A stretch of DNA of 64,000 nt from Achromobacter agilis (GCF_900496965.1 NZ_UFQB01000006.1:186001-250000), one strand, 5' to 3'; shown: positions 43,342-52,187, counted from the first letter of the stretch. Notes: generated by a model not told the origin, from the letters alone. Program-made: numbers and translations.

Positions 43342-43406
43342 GTGTCTGACACCCTTACGAGACGCGCGTTCAAGTTGATGCCAGTGCTCCCGGGTGTCTG
43401 ACACCC
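43342..43406. repeat. GTGTCWGACAC palindromic repeats, second block
   Basis: Near copy of 42751-42814: GTGTCTGACAC (43342-43352), CCTTACGAGACGC, and GGGTGTCTGACACCC (43392-43406). The sequence after it (CCAGGCCCGCCAGCCACG) is also shared with the first block, so the direct repeat is about 110 bp. Confidence 0.85.
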
Positions 43407-43552
43407 GGCCCAGTTCCAGGCCCGCCAGCCACGCCGAGTACCTGGTCCACGCGAGCCGCCTCGTGGCGTTTGCGCGATGTCTTGCGGTCGCAGGCGGACC
43501 TGCCGCGACCCGCTCAGCGGGCGTCTCCCATGTGAGCGCATGCGCGCACTGC

Positions 43553-43585
43553 ACAAAAAAAAGCCCCCCGACGTATCGGGGGGCT
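43553..43585 (-). terminator. Rho-independent terminator of the FMN reductase gene
   Basis: AGCCCCCCGA (43562-43571), CGTA, TCGGGGGGCT (43576-43585); read on the minus strand it ends in a run of T (the A run 43553-43562). Confidence 0.85.
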
Positions 43586-43655
43586 GGATCGCCTGGAGGT
43601 AGGGCAGGCGATCTCTGCCGGCCGGAGCGGCGCTCCTGGCCGGCAGCGGCGGCGA

Positions 43656-44210
43656 TCAGGCGTTGAACTTCTTGACCCAGTCCACGTAGCGGTCGATCCA
43701 GCCTTGCAGGAATTTGCGCGTGCCTTCGTTGGTGATGTTGTACTGGTCGTCGATGAGGCCTTCGGTGTACTGCAGGAACACTTCCGGCGTGGTCAGGACG
43801 TTGGCGCCTTCGGCGGCCAGGATGTTGCGCAGGTGCTGCTGCATCAGGGCGGTGCCGGCGGCGCTGGGCGAGGTGCCGAGCAGGCCGACGGTCTTGCCCG
43901 TCCAGGAGTTCTGGCCCCAGGGGCGCGAGCCCCAGTCGATGGCGTTCTTGACTGCGGCGGGCAGCGAGCGGTTGTGCTCGGGCGACACGAACAGAATGCC
44001 TTGGGCATCGGCGATCTGCTGTTTGAGCTTGGCGGCGGGAGCGGGCAGGTTGTTTTCGTTGTCCTGGTTGTATAGCGGCACGTCGCCCAAGCTGACATAG
44101 TCGAACTTGAAGTCGGCGGGCACCAGCTTTTCCAATGCACGGGCCAGGCGCAGATTGAACGAAGCGGCACGCAGGCTTCCGACGAAAACAGCGATCTTGT
44201 AGGTGCTCAT
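43656..44210 (-). CDS. NADPH-dependent FMN reductase
   Basis: 184 residues from ATG 44210. Flavodoxin-like fold: KIAVFVGSLRAASFNLRLARAL gives the FMN-phosphate loop (GSLRxxSxN), and FVSPEHNRSLPAAVKNAIDWGSRP is the diagnostic flavin-binding segment. Reduces FMN, quinones or azo compounds with NAD(P)H. Followed by its own terminator. Confidence 0.93.
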   Translation of the reverse strand: MSTYKIAVFVGSLRAASFNLRLARALEKLVPADFKFDYVSLGDVPLYNQDNENNLPAPAAKLKQQIADAQGILFVSPEHNRSLPAAVKNAIDWGSRPWGQNSWTGKTVGLLGTSPSAAGTALMQQHLRNILAAEGANVLTTPEVFLQYTEGLIDDQYNITNEGTRKFLQGWIDRYVDWVKKFNA

Positions 44211-44328
44211 GGGGCGCATGCTCCAAGGGGGAACGGGAATGTCAGTGTAGACCTGTCCGCACTGCTGCTCAATCACAATGCCGCATATGTTTATCCGGGA
44301 CCATGACGCGCTGATGTCAGCATCCCGG

Positions 44329-45537
44329 TCAGGCCGGCGCGGCCCGGCGTCCCGGGGGAAAGCCGCGCGCCCTGGATGACCACACGATGCCCAGGGCCAG
44401 GAGGGCAAGGGCGGCCAGCGCCCAGGGAAGCGTCCGGGGGCCCGAGCTTTCCAGCAGCAATCCGCCGGCGATGCCGCCGCCCGCGACGGCCAGGTTGAAA
44501 ACCGTCACCAGCATGGATTGCGCCACATCGGCGCCATCTCCCGCGTTGTCCGCCAGGGCGGTCTGCAGCAGGGTCGGCGCCCCGCCAAAACTCAGGCCCC
44601 AGGCGGCAATGCCGCCCAGGACCAGCGCTGGCGACGAATTGGCAAAGCCCAGCGTGCATGCCGCGATCGCGAACAAGGCCAGGCTCGCCAGCGTCAGCGC
44701 GCGCAACCAGCGATCCACCAGCAGCCCGGTTGCCCAGATCCCGGCCAGGGACGCCAGTCCGAACAGCAGCAGCATGGCGTCTACCCGTTGCCCCAACCCT
44801 GCGGAGGCAAGGAAGGGAGCGATGTAGGTATAGAGGATGTTGTGCGCCAGTATCCAGGCCAGCAGCGCCAGCAGCACCGGGCGGATGCCGGGCATCGTGG
44901 CGATGCGCCGGATGCTCAGGCGTTGCCGTGCCGGCTGTCCCGCGAAATCCGGCACCGCCAGCCGTATCCAGGCCAGCAGCAGCAGCGACAGCGCCGACAT
45001 GATCCAGAACACCCCGCGCCAATCGAGCAGCGTTCCCAGCCAGGTTCCCAGCGGCACGCCGATGCAGAGCGCGATGGGCTGGCCCACGCCGGCAACCGCG
45101 AGCGCCCGGCCCTGCAGGCGCGGCGGCACCATGCGCCGGGCATAGCCGGCCAGCAGCCCCCACACCACGCCCGCTGCCATGCCGGCGACAAAGCGCGCCG
45201 CCAGCGTGACGCCGTAGTGCCCGGACATGGCGGTGACCGTGTTGAACGCCAGCAAGCCGCCGATGGCCGTCAGCAACAAGGGGCGCCGGTTCCAGCTGCG
45301 GGTGGCGGCGACGACGGGGATGGCCGCCAGCACCGATCCGAGGGCGTACACGGTCACCAGTTGGCCCGCCAGCGCCTCGGAGATGCCGAGTCCCCGCCCA
45401 ATCTGGGGTAGCAGGCCTGCGGGCATGGTTTCGGTCATGATGGCGAGAAAGCCCGCCATCGTGAACGCCAGCAACTTCCATACCGGCAGGCCCGCAGGCC
45501 GGGCGGAGCCGGCCGTCATGTTTGCTTGAGTGCTCAT
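44329..45537 (-). CDS. MFS transporter (DHA1-type, AraJ/YdhP-like efflux)
   Basis: 402 residues from ATG 45537, preceded by GGGAGC. 12 membrane segments: FLAIMTETMPAGLLPQIGRGLGISEALAGQLVTVYALG is the AraJ/YdhP signature, followed by GYARRMVPPRLQGRALAVAGVGQPIALCIGVPLGTWLG (antiporter motif C region). Predicted efflux of sugars or drugs. Downstream of the oxidoreductase gene by 20 bases; both lie behind a TetR operator. Confidence 0.92.
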   Translation of the reverse strand: MSTQANMTAGSARPAGLPVWKLLAFTMAGFLAIMTETMPAGLLPQIGRGLGISEALAGQLVTVYALGSVLAAIPVVAATRSWNRRPLLLTAIGGLLAFNTVTAMSGHYGVTLAARFVAGMAAGVVWGLLAGYARRMVPPRLQGRALAVAGVGQPIALCIGVPLGTWLGTLLDWRGVFWIMSALSLLLLAWIRLAVPDFAGQPARQRLSIRRIATMPGIRPVLLALLAWILAHNILYTYIAPFLASAGLGQRVDAMLLLFGLASLAGIWATGLLVDRWLRALTLASLALFAIAACTLGFANSSPALVLGGIAAWGLSFGGAPTLLQTALADNAGDGADVAQSMLVTVFNLAVAGGGIAGGLLLESSGPRTLPWALAALALLALGIVWSSRARGFPPGRRAAPA

Positions 45538-45557
45538 CTGTATCGCTCCCGGACCGT

Positions 45558-46421
45558 TCACACGAGATAGGACGCGGCCATGTCCTTGTCGCCATGCCCG
45601 GCGGCGGCCGCGCGGTCGAAGCGCCATAGCGACGCCTGTGCCGCATCGAGCTGTACGCCGGCGTGCGCGGCGGCGTCCACCACCAGCCGCGCATCCTTGG
45701 CTGCATTGGCGATGGAAAAGCTCGGTGCATAATCACCGGCCAGGATGGCCTTGGCCTTGGCCTGGAAGTAGGCGCTGTCCATCGGGCCGCCTGTCACCAC
45801 ATCCACGACCAGCGCCGGATCGATGTCCAGCCCCTTGGCGAGCGCCAGGCTCTCCGCCAGCCCGTGAGTCAGGGCGAAGGCCCAGTTGTTGAGCGCCAGT
45901 TTCAGGCGGCTGCCGGCGCCCGGCTGCTCCGATACCCAGACGGTGCGCTTGCCGATGGCGTCGAAGAGCCGCGCCGCGGTGTCCCGGTGCGCCAGCGGAC
46001 CGGACGCCAGAATGATCAATTGCGCCAGTTCCGCGGGCTGGCGCGTGCCTTGCACCGGAGCATCGTAGAACACCAGCCCCAGTAGTTCGGCCAGGGCTGC
46101 CAGCGTGGCGATGGCTTCGATTCCGACGGTGCTCGACTGCAGCCAGATCGTGCCTGGCCGCAATGCGGGCGCGGCGGCCTGCATGACGCTGTCCACCGCG
46201 GGGCCATCCTTGAGCGCCGTCACCACGACCTCCGCGTCCCGCACCGCGTCCGCCGGGCTGGCGCATGCTTCGATACCGTCCGCCGACAGCGCCTGCGCTT
46301 TGGCCTGACTGCGGTTCCAGGCTCGCACCGCGAAACCGCGTTTGTGCAGATTGCGGGCGATTGGGGCGCCGATGAGGCCGGTTCCCAGGACGGCGACGAT
46401 GGGCAGGTTTTCCGAGTTCAT
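45558..46421 (-). CDS. NAD(P)-dependent beta-hydroxyacid dehydrogenase-like oxidoreductase
   Basis: 287 residues from ATG 46421, which has AAGGA six bases upstream; ATG 46427 touches the Shine-Dalgarno. Rossmann motif VLGTGLIGAPIARNL, then the substrate-binding VFYDAPVQGTRQPAELAQL and the catalytic lysine region GAGSRLKLALNNWAF. The usual G-S-G-G motif is replaced (DAPVQGTRQP), so it may be an imine reductase-like member. First gene of a TetR-controlled operon with the MFS transporter. Confidence 0.88.
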   Translation of the reverse strand: MNSENLPIVAVLGTGLIGAPIARNLHKRGFAVRAWNRSQAKAQALSADGIEACASPADAVRDAEVVVTALKDGPAVDSVMQAAAPALRPGTIWLQSSTVGIEAIATLAALAELLGLVFYDAPVQGTRQPAELAQLIILASGPLAHRDTAARLFDAIGKRTVWVSEQPGAGSRLKLALNNWAFALTHGLAESLALAKGLDIDPALVVDVVTGGPMDSAYFQAKAKAILAGDYAPSFSIANAAKDARLVVDAAAHAGVQLDAAQASLWRFDRAAAAGHGDKDMAASYLV

Positions 46422-46450
46422 ATGCATTCCTTGAGAGGATCAGGTTTAGT

Positions 46451-46464
46451 GGAACGATCGTTCC
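46451..46464. promoter_or_regulatory. TetR operator, oxidoreductase/MFS operon
   Basis: Palindrome GGAACGATCGTTCC, 30 bases upstream of the oxidoreductase start. The same site with one change is upstream of the TetR gene. Confidence 0.8.
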
Positions 46465-46477
46465 TGAAAAGAGAAAA

Positions 46478-46517
46478 TAAAAGCCCGGGGCCTGCGCGGA
46501 TGCGCAGCGGCCCGGGC
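46478..46517 (-). terminator. Terminator of the TetR gene
   Basis: GCCCGGGGCC and GGCCCGGGC around a TGCGC..GCGCA inner stem; on the minus strand it ends in TTTTATTTTC. Confidence 0.75.
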
Positions 46518-46521
46518 CCGA

Positions 46522-47103
46522 CTACAAGGCCGCCAGCGCGACGTCGATCACGTCCGCCAGGCACTGGCGCCGTTGCGGCGCAGAGCTGCCTTTGCCCAGC
46601 ACCCTCATGCCTTGCATGGTGTTCACGAAGAAGCGCGCCAAGGCGCGCGGGCTCTTGGCCGTGGAGATTTCGCCGGCTTGCTGGCCGCGTTGGATCAGCT
46701 TCTCCAGCGCCTTTTGCAGCCGCAGGAAATTGTGCGCCACCAGATCCGCCACGGCCTGGTCGTGCGCGGCGAGTTCCAGCGTCGCGTTGGCCACCAGGCA
46801 GCCGCGCCGTTGCGGATCGTCCAGTTCGCTGTCCGCCACGCCCTGCAGCAATTGCCGGATCAGCGCCCGCGGCTGGCCGGGGCCCGACAGCAGTTCCACA
46901 TTGGCGGCCGTGATCGCCGAGTAGCGTTGCAGGGCCTGCTGATACAGCCCCTGCTTGTTCTCGAAGGTGCTGTAGAGGCTGCTGCGCGACAGGCCCGTGC
47001 CTTCGACCAGGTCTTGCACGGAGGTCGCGGCATAGCCACGTTGCCAGAACACCCGCATGGCGGCGTCGGCAATTTCGTCGGGTTCGAATTCCTTGGTGCG
47101 CAT
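46522..47103 (-). CDS. TetR-family repressor
   Basis: 193 residues from ATG 47103. HTH: EIADAAMRVFWQRGYAATSVQDLVEGTGLSRSSLYSTFENKQGLYQQAL. The C-terminal domain is of the type with RRGCLVANATLELA. Same strand as the oxidoreductase/MFS pair and upstream of it. The palindrome GGAATGATCGTTCC lies at 47119-47132 in its own promoter and a near-identical one in front of the oxidoreductase gene, so it very likely represses both. Confidence 0.94.
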   Translation of the reverse strand: MRTKEFEPDEIADAAMRVFWQRGYAATSVQDLVEGTGLSRSSLYSTFENKQGLYQQALQRYSAITAANVELLSGPGQPRALIRQLLQGVADSELDDPQRRGCLVANATLELAAHDQAVADLVAHNFLRLQKALEKLIQRGQQAGEISTAKSPRALARFFVNTMQGMRVLGKGSSAPQRRQCLADVIDVALAAL

Positions 47104-47118
47104 GAATACCACTTGATT

Positions 47119-47132
47119 GGAATGATCGTTCC
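47119..47132. promoter_or_regulatory. TetR operator, autoregulatory
   Basis: GGAATGATCGTTCC, 15 bases upstream of the TetR start; differs from the site at 46451 by one base. Confidence 0.8.
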
Positions 47133-47357
47133 CGAACTCTATCGCCTGCGCCGGCAGGCAGTCAAGCGGGATGGGTTTCCTGCGGTGGGGAAACCGGGCG
47201 CAGATCGATGCGCGGTACGCGCGAATGGAACCGTCCGCACCGCAATGGTGCGAAATGCCGGGAAGGTCACCAGCAGGGTGTGCGGCGTGGTGCATGGCAT
47301 CCACCGCGCGGAAGGCGGCGTTGCGCCGCCACGGGGGGGAAGTGTCCACGACGCTCC

Positions 47358-47373
47358 TGGCACGCGGCTTGCT
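47358..47373 (+). promoter_or_regulatory. Sigma-54 (RpoN) promoter candidate
   Basis: TGGCACG-CGGC-TTGCT matches the consensus exactly, with the invariant GG (47359-47360) and GC (47371-47372) ten bases apart. It lies 50 bases before ATG 47423, giving a leader of about 39 bases. No enhancer-binding-protein gene is adjacent. Confidence 0.55.
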
Positions 47374-47422
47374 TGGGGTTAACACTGCATCACAAGTTGC
47401 GCGCCGTTCCAGGAGTTCCGCC

Positions 47423-47962
47423 ATGTCCAGTTCCGCCATTTCCGCCCCGGTCACCCTGTTGGTCACCCGGCATATCGCACCCGAGCGCTATAGCGATTTC
47501 CTGTCCTGGATGCGGCAGGGAGAGATCCTGGCCGCCGGCTTTCCGGGGTTCCTCGGATCGGGGGTGCTGCAGCCGCCGGAAGGCGGGGACCAGTACCAGG
47601 TCGTGCTGCGCTTTGCGGACGCGGCCAGCCTGGGCCGTTGGGAAAAATCGCTGCCGCGCCGCATGTGGCTGGAGCGCGGGGCAGCGCTGGTGCACGCCAG
47701 CCACGAGCGCCGCGTGAACGGCACGGAAGATTGGTTCGCGCCTCGGACCAGCGCGCCGCCGCGCTGGAAACAGGCCGTCAGCATCTGGCTGGCCTACTTC
47801 CCGGTGCTGCTGGTGTTCTCCATCCTGGCCAGCGAGCCTTTGAGCCTGCTGCCGGTGTTCTGGCGAGTCCTGATCACCAGCGTGGCCCTGACGCCCGTCA
47901 TGGTGTTCGTCTGCATGCCCCTGGTCGCGCGCATGCTGCAACGCTGGCTGCGCGCGGGCTGA
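47423..47962 (+). CDS. Antibiotic-biosynthesis-monooxygenase-fold membrane protein
   Basis: 179 residues from ATG 47423, with AGGAG seven bases upstream. The N-terminal half (VTLLVTRHIAPERYSDFLSW, then FPGFLGSGVLQPPEGGDQYQVVLRFADAASLGRWEKS) is an ABM ferredoxin-like domain. The C-terminal half has two membrane segments (WLAYFPVLLVFSILASEPLSLLP; VLITSVALTPVMVFVCMPLVARML). This fusion occurs in many proteobacteria and is uncharacterised. Single gene, divergent from the TetR gene. Confidence 0.88.
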   Translation: MSSSAISAPVTLLVTRHIAPERYSDFLSWMRQGEILAAGFPGFLGSGVLQPPEGGDQYQVVLRFADAASLGRWEKSLPRRMWLERGAALVHASHERRVNGTEDWFAPRTSAPPRWKQAVSIWLAYFPVLLVFSILASEPLSLLPVFWRVLITSVALTPVMVFVCMPLVARMLQRWLRAG

Positions 47963-48006
47963 AGCGGAGTTCGCGCTGGCCCGCGCGCTGGCGGCGCGGG
48001 CCGGCC

Positions 48007-48732
48007 TCAGGCCGCGCGAGCGTCGCGGGTGGAATACAGGCGGTGCAGCGTGATCTCGCGCACCGCCGCCTGGCTGCCCTGGATGTGGGCGCGCAGCAGC
48101 GGCACCGCGCGCGCCGCGTCACCCGCCAGCGCGGCGTCGAGTATCGCGGCGTGTTCTTCGTAAGTCTTGCCGATGCGCTCGGGTTGGGTGAAGTCCAGGC
48201 GGCGCACGATGCGGATGCGTTCCGTCGCGGCGCGATGCACGCGCGCGATTTCCGGGTTGCCGGCCGCGGCGACTAGATCGATGTGGAAGCGTTCGTCCAG
48301 ATCCGCCAGGCGATCGCAGTCGCTGGAGCGGCTGCTCTCGTCCACCAGCCAGGTGTCGGCCAGCGGACGCAGCGCGCGCTGCCGCTCGGCGGCGTTGGCG
48401 CAGGCGCAGAGCGCTTGCACCGCAGCCGCTTCGAGCACGCTGCGCAGCTCGTAGAAGTGGTCCAGCGTGTTGAAGTCCAGCGGCTTGACCAGCCAGCCAT
48501 TGCGCTGCCGGACTTCCAGGTAACCTTCGCGTTCCAGGCGGAAGAGGGCTTCGCGCACCGGCGTGCGGCTGACTTGCATACGGTCGGCGATCTCGGTTTC
48601 GGTGAAGCGGTCGCCGGGCGCCAGCCGGAAGTCCAGGATGTCCCGCTTCAGCGTGCCGTAGGCGGTGTCGGCGAGGGTGCGCGGTATGTCGATGATGGCG
48701 TTGAAGGCAAAGGACGCGTTTCGGTCGATCAT
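48007..48732 (-). CDS. GntR-family regulator (FCD/FadR type)
   Basis: 241 residues from ATG 48732. GntR winged helix: LADTAYGTLKRDILDFRLAPGDRFTETEIADRMQVSRTPVREALFRLEREGYL. A helical FCD domain follows, with ligand-binding positions in DLDERFHIDLVAAAGN and YEEHAAILDAALAGD (the D and H metal/carboxylate ligands). It probably controlled the adjacent, now partly deleted, catabolic locus. 290 bases upstream to the LysR fragment hold no other gene. Confidence 0.93.
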   Translation of the reverse strand: MIDRNASFAFNAIIDIPRTLADTAYGTLKRDILDFRLAPGDRFTETEIADRMQVSRTPVREALFRLEREGYLEVRQRNGWLVKPLDFNTLDHFYELRSVLEAAAVQALCACANAAERQRALRPLADTWLVDESSRSSDCDRLADLDERFHIDLVAAAGNPEIARVHRAATERIRIVRRLDFTQPERIGKTYEEHAAILDAALAGDAARAVPLLRAHIQGSQAAVREITLHRLYSTRDARAA

Positions 48733-49023
48733 GTGAGGCTCCTGGTCGGCATGGGAGATGGCGCTGGTGGACAAGCTTGCATACCAGGCATCAAGCAAGC
48801 GCCGTGCCAAGTCGTTTTTGGGCGGCTCCGCCCGCGGCGCGCAAGCGGCCGGCCTCGGCCTGGTGCCGCGCGCGATCTGTTTTGGTGCATGGCGCACCAT
48901 CGAAGGGGACGCAACGCCGCCGGACGCCGCGGCGGGCGTTATGGCGGTAGCATGTGGGCGGGCCGGCGTGCGCCGCTCCGATGCTCCACGACATTTCGCG
49001 ACGCTTCGCCGCGTCGTACCGCG

Positions 49024-49185
49024 ATGAATACCCGCTTTGTTGAAGCCTTTCTTTGGTTGGCGCGCCTGGGCAGTTTCCGGGCGGCCAGCGACCGCCTCCA
49101 CATCACCCAGGCGGCGGTGGCCAACCGCGTCGCGTCGCTGGAGGAGGACATCGGCGCGCGTTTGTTCGCACCCCGCGTGCCGGCT
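49024..49185 (+). pseudogene. LysR-type regulator, N-terminal fragment
   Basis: MNTRFVEAFLWLARLGSF, then RAASDRLHITQAAVANRVASLEEDIGARLF is a perfect LysR HTH, but after about 52 residues the reading turns into unrelated sequence and the effector domain is missing. The frame runs on into nonsense over the start of the gene at 49232. A clean deletion seems to have removed about 250 residues at roughly 49180. Confidence 0.8.
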
Positions 49186-49231
49186 GAAGATGGTGCCTTC
49201 CGCAACCGAAGGAACCTTCCGTTTTCCGCCC

Positions 49232-49903
49232 ATGAGCACGCATACCGAATCTTCCCTCCCGCCCAACGGCCTGCTGTTCGTCGCTTCTGACGTCGACGCC
49301 GCCGACGAGGCCGATTTCAACCGCTGGTACGACCGCGAACACGTGGAAGAGCGCGTGCGCATCCCCGGCTTCCTGTCGGGCGCCCGTTATCTGTCGCGCG
49401 ATGGTGGCCGCAAGTACCTGGGCCTGTACCGCACGGAGTCGCTGGCCGCTTTCACCACGCCTGACTACCGCCAGGCCTTCGAGCGCCAGACGCCCTGGTC
49501 GGTGGCCAACCTGGGCCGAATGCGCGATCCCATGCGCCGCGTGTGCGCCATGCAGGCCGTGACCGGCTTCGGCAGCGGCAGCCAGATCGTCGTGCTGCCG
49601 CTGCCGGGCGCCGCAGGCGGCGATGCGCTGATCGCCCGGGCGCGGCGGGCGGGCGCCGATCTGGCGGAGTCGGACGGCTTCGTCCAGTCCTATCTGCTGG
49701 TGCCGGATACGGGGCTCAGCACGCCGCTGCCGCGCGAATCCACCGAAAACCGGCAGCTGGCGCCGATATTCATGGTCGAGGCCAGCACGGCGCAGGCGGC
49801 CCAGGCGCTGCGCGGCCGGGCCGCCTCTGCCTTCAAGGCCAGCCCGTCGGACGCCTGGCTGTTCGAACTGGGCTGGAAGCTGAACGCAGCAGACTTGCGC
49901 TGA
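49232..49903 (+). CDS. EthD/DUF4286-like dimeric ferredoxin-fold protein
   Basis: 223 residues from ATG 49232 (the upstream in-frame part belongs to the junction). NGLLFVASDVDAADEADFNRWYDREHVEERVRIPGFLSGARYLS is a typical EthD/DUF4286 N-terminus with the conserved W-Y-D-x-E-H. A second half-domain follows (QSYLLVPDTGLSTPLPRE). Such proteins sit in aromatic and terpenoid degradation loci. It lies between two truncated genes and is itself intact. Confidence 0.7.
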   Translation: MSTHTESSLPPNGLLFVASDVDAADEADFNRWYDREHVEERVRIPGFLSGARYLSRDGGRKYLGLYRTESLAAFTTPDYRQAFERQTPWSVANLGRMRDPMRRVCAMQAVTGFGSGSQIVVLPLPGAAGGDALIARARRAGADLAESDGFVQSYLLVPDTGLSTPLPRESTENRQLAPIFMVEASTAQAAQALRGRAASAFKASPSDAWLFELGWKLNAADLR

Positions 49904-49948
49904 GCGCCTTGCCTGACGGCATCACATAGATTGAAACAGGGGAATCCC

Positions 49949-50672
49949 ATGGCTGAAGAAACGTTGTACGGCGGCGCGACCGTCAAGACCGCGGCCGCGC
50001 CCGACAAGATGCGGCGCCTGGCCTTGGCCAGTTCGGTCGGCACCACGCTGGAATGGTACGACTTCACGAATCAAGGAAGTGCTGGGCCGGCATTGGCGGC
50101 AATTGCTGATCGCGGGCGGCTCGCGCATCGGCTCCGACGTGCTCTACGCGCTGGTGGTCGTGTTCACGCTGACGTATGTAACGACGGTGCTGCACCTGTC
50201 GCGTCCGATGGCCCTGGCCGCCACCACGCTGGGGGCCGCCCTGAATGCCATCGCCGTGCCGCTTTGCGGGCATCTGTCCGACCGGATCGGCCGGCGCCCG
50301 GTATACCTGGCCGGCGCGGTGCTGGGCATGGTCTGGGCGTTCGTGTTCTTCGTGCTGATGGATGCGGCGCACCCTGTCGCCATCTGCGCGGCGGTGGTGG
50401 TGGGGCTGCTGATCCACGCCCTGATGTACGGCCCGCAAGCGGCCTTCGTTACCGAGCAGTTTCCCGGCCGCGTGCGCTACGCCGGTTCGTCCCTGGCTTA
50501 TACGCTGGCCGGCATCGCGGGCGGCGGGTTCGCGCCGCTGATTATCGCCAGCCTGTTCAAGACCTGGAACTCGACCCTCGCGATCTCCCTGTACGTGACG
50601 GCCGCGCTGGCGCTGACCGCCGTGGCGGTGCTGGCGGCCAGCGAAACGGCCAAGTCGCCGCTGAAGCGCTGA
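49949..50672 (+). pseudogene. MHS-family MFS transporter with internal deletion and frameshift
   Basis: The start (MAEETLYGG, then DKMRRLALASSVGTTLEWYDF) is the N-terminal MHS signature, but after about 40 residues at position 50065 the reading jumps to the second half of such a transporter, in a different frame from about 50079 (GRHWRQLLIAGGSRIGSDVLYALVVVFTL, then GHLSDRIGRRPVYLAG). About 200 residues (TM1-TM6) are missing, and the joint is out of frame by one base. Inactive remnant of a carboxylate transporter. Confidence 0.85.
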
Positions 50673-50767
50673 AACGCTGAAACAGGGCGGGCAGGCCGGC
50701 CTCCGGGGGCCGGCCTGCCGCTGCGTATTGTGTGGAGGTAAACCCGCCCGGAGGCATTCAAAGGAAT

Positions 50768-50841
50768 GTCAGGTATCTGACTTTATTCTGAACAACAAAC
50801 GAAAATTGTTTACACTCTCATCCTCAAAATTCGAGGATGAG
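50768..50841. promoter_or_regulatory. Promoter region of the imelysin operon with inverted repeats
   Basis: GTCAG-GTAT-CTGAC (50768-50781), an AT-rich segment with AAACGAAAATTGTTT (palindromic ends), then CTCATCCTC-AAAATTC-GAGGATGAG (50817-50841), a perfect 9-bp inverted repeat. Iron regulation is expected for this operon, but no convincing Fur box was found; one of these repeats may be the operator. Confidence 0.5.
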
Positions 50842-50888
50842 GGGGCCGCCGTGGGGGCGGGCTTCGTTCCTGTTACGGGAGAAAGTCG

Positions 50889-52187
50889 ATGCGCAAGTTG
50901 CTATTGGGAGCGGTGCTGGCCGCTGCGGTATTCGGAGGAACGGCCCAGGCGGCCGTCGAGCCCAAGGCCGTGGTCGCCACGTATTCGGACCTGGCGCTGG
51001 CCGGTTACGAAGATTCGCTGACTTCCGCCAAGGCGCTGCGCAAAGCCATCGATGCGCTCATCGCCAAGCCGAGCGCCGACACGCTCAAGGCCGCGCGCGA
51101 AGCCTGGCTGGCGGCCCGCGTGCCGTACCAGCAGACCGAGGCCTATCGCTTCGGCAACCCCATCGTCGACGACTGGGAAGGCCGCGTGAACGCCTGGCCG
51201 CTGGACGAGGGCCTGATCGACTACGTCGACGCGTCCTACGGCACCGAGAACGACGAGAACGCCTACTACGCGGTCAACGTCATCGCGAACTCCAAGATCT
51301 CGGTGGGCGGCAAGACGGTCGACGTCAGCAAGATCACGCCGCAGCTGCTGTCCGAAGTGCTGCACGAGGCCGACGGCAACGAAGCCAACGTGGCCACGGG
51401 CTACCACGCCATCGAATTCCTGCTGTGGGGCCAGGACCTGAACGGCACCGGCGCCGCGCCGGCCGACCGCAAGGGCACCCCGCAGGAGCGCCACTCGGGC
51501 AACCGTCCCTATACGGACTTCGATCCCAAGCAATGCACGGGCGGCCATTGCGAGCGCCGCGTGGAGTTCCTGAAGGCCGTCACGGACCTGCTGGTGACCG
51601 ATCTGGAAGAGATGGTCGGCAACTGGAAAAAGGAAGGCGCCGCGCGCAAGGCCGTCGAGGAAGATCCCAAGGCGGGCATGATCGCCATGCTGACGGGCCT
51701 GGGCAGCCTGTCGTACGGCGAGCTGGCCGGCGAACGCATGAAGCTGGGCCTGATGCTGCACGATCCCGAGGAAGAGCACGATTGCTTCTCGGACAACACG
51801 CACAACTCGCACTACTACGACCAGATCGGCATCCGCAACGTCTACATGGGCTCCTATACCCGCATCGACGGCAAGACCGTCTCGGGCGCCAGCCTGTCCG
51901 AATTGGTCAAGGCCAAGGACCCGAAGCTCGACGCTGAAGTGCGCGCCAAGCTGGACGCCACGGTCGCCGCCATGCAGGCCATGAAGACGCGCGCCGAAAC
52001 GGTGGAAACCTACGACCAGATGATTGCCGACGGCAACAAGGAAGGCAATGCCGTGGTGCAGGCCGCCATCGACCGCCTGGTCGACCAGACGCGCAGCCTG
52101 GAGCGCGTGATCGCGCTGCTGGAATTGGGCAAGGTGGCTATCGAAGGTTCCGACAGCCTGGACAAACCCGACGCCGTATTCAAGTGA
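50889..52187 (+). CDS. Imelysin-family (peptidase M75) periplasmic protein
   Basis: 432 residues with signal peptide MRKLLLGAVLAAAVFGGTAQA. The family motif GxHxxE is GYHAIEFLLWGQD (G171-E176), and RFGNPIVDDWEGRVNAWPLDEGLIDYVD is typical. Related to EfeO M75 domains and Pseudomonas IrpA, which bind iron; proteolysis is doubtful. GGGAGAAA precedes ATG 50889. First gene of a four-gene operon; the next gene overlaps by GTGA. Confidence 0.93.
   Translation: MRKLLLGAVLAAAVFGGTAQAAVEPKAVVATYSDLALAGYEDSLTSAKALRKAIDALIAKPSADTLKAAREAWLAARVPYQQTEAYRFGNPIVDDWEGRVNAWPLDEGLIDYVDASYGTENDENAYYAVNVIANSKISVGGKTVDVSKITPQLLSEVLHEADGNEANVATGYHAIEFLLWGQDLNGTGAAPADRKGTPQERHSGNRPYTDFDPKQCTGGHCERRVEFLKAVTDLLVTDLEEMVGNWKKEGAARKAVEEDPKAGMIAMLTGLGSLSYGELAGERMKLGLMLHDPEEEHDCFSDNTHNSHYYDQIGIRNVYMGSYTRIDGKTVSGASLSELVKAKDPKLDAEVRAKLDATVAAMQAMKTRAETVETYDQMIADGNKEGNAVVQAAIDRLVDQTRSLERVIALLELGKVAIEGSDSLDKPDAVFK

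Noticed and set aside
50760-50888. Fur box before the imelysin operon
   Set aside because: Iron control is expected, but no segment matches the GATAAT-type consensus well enough to annotate.
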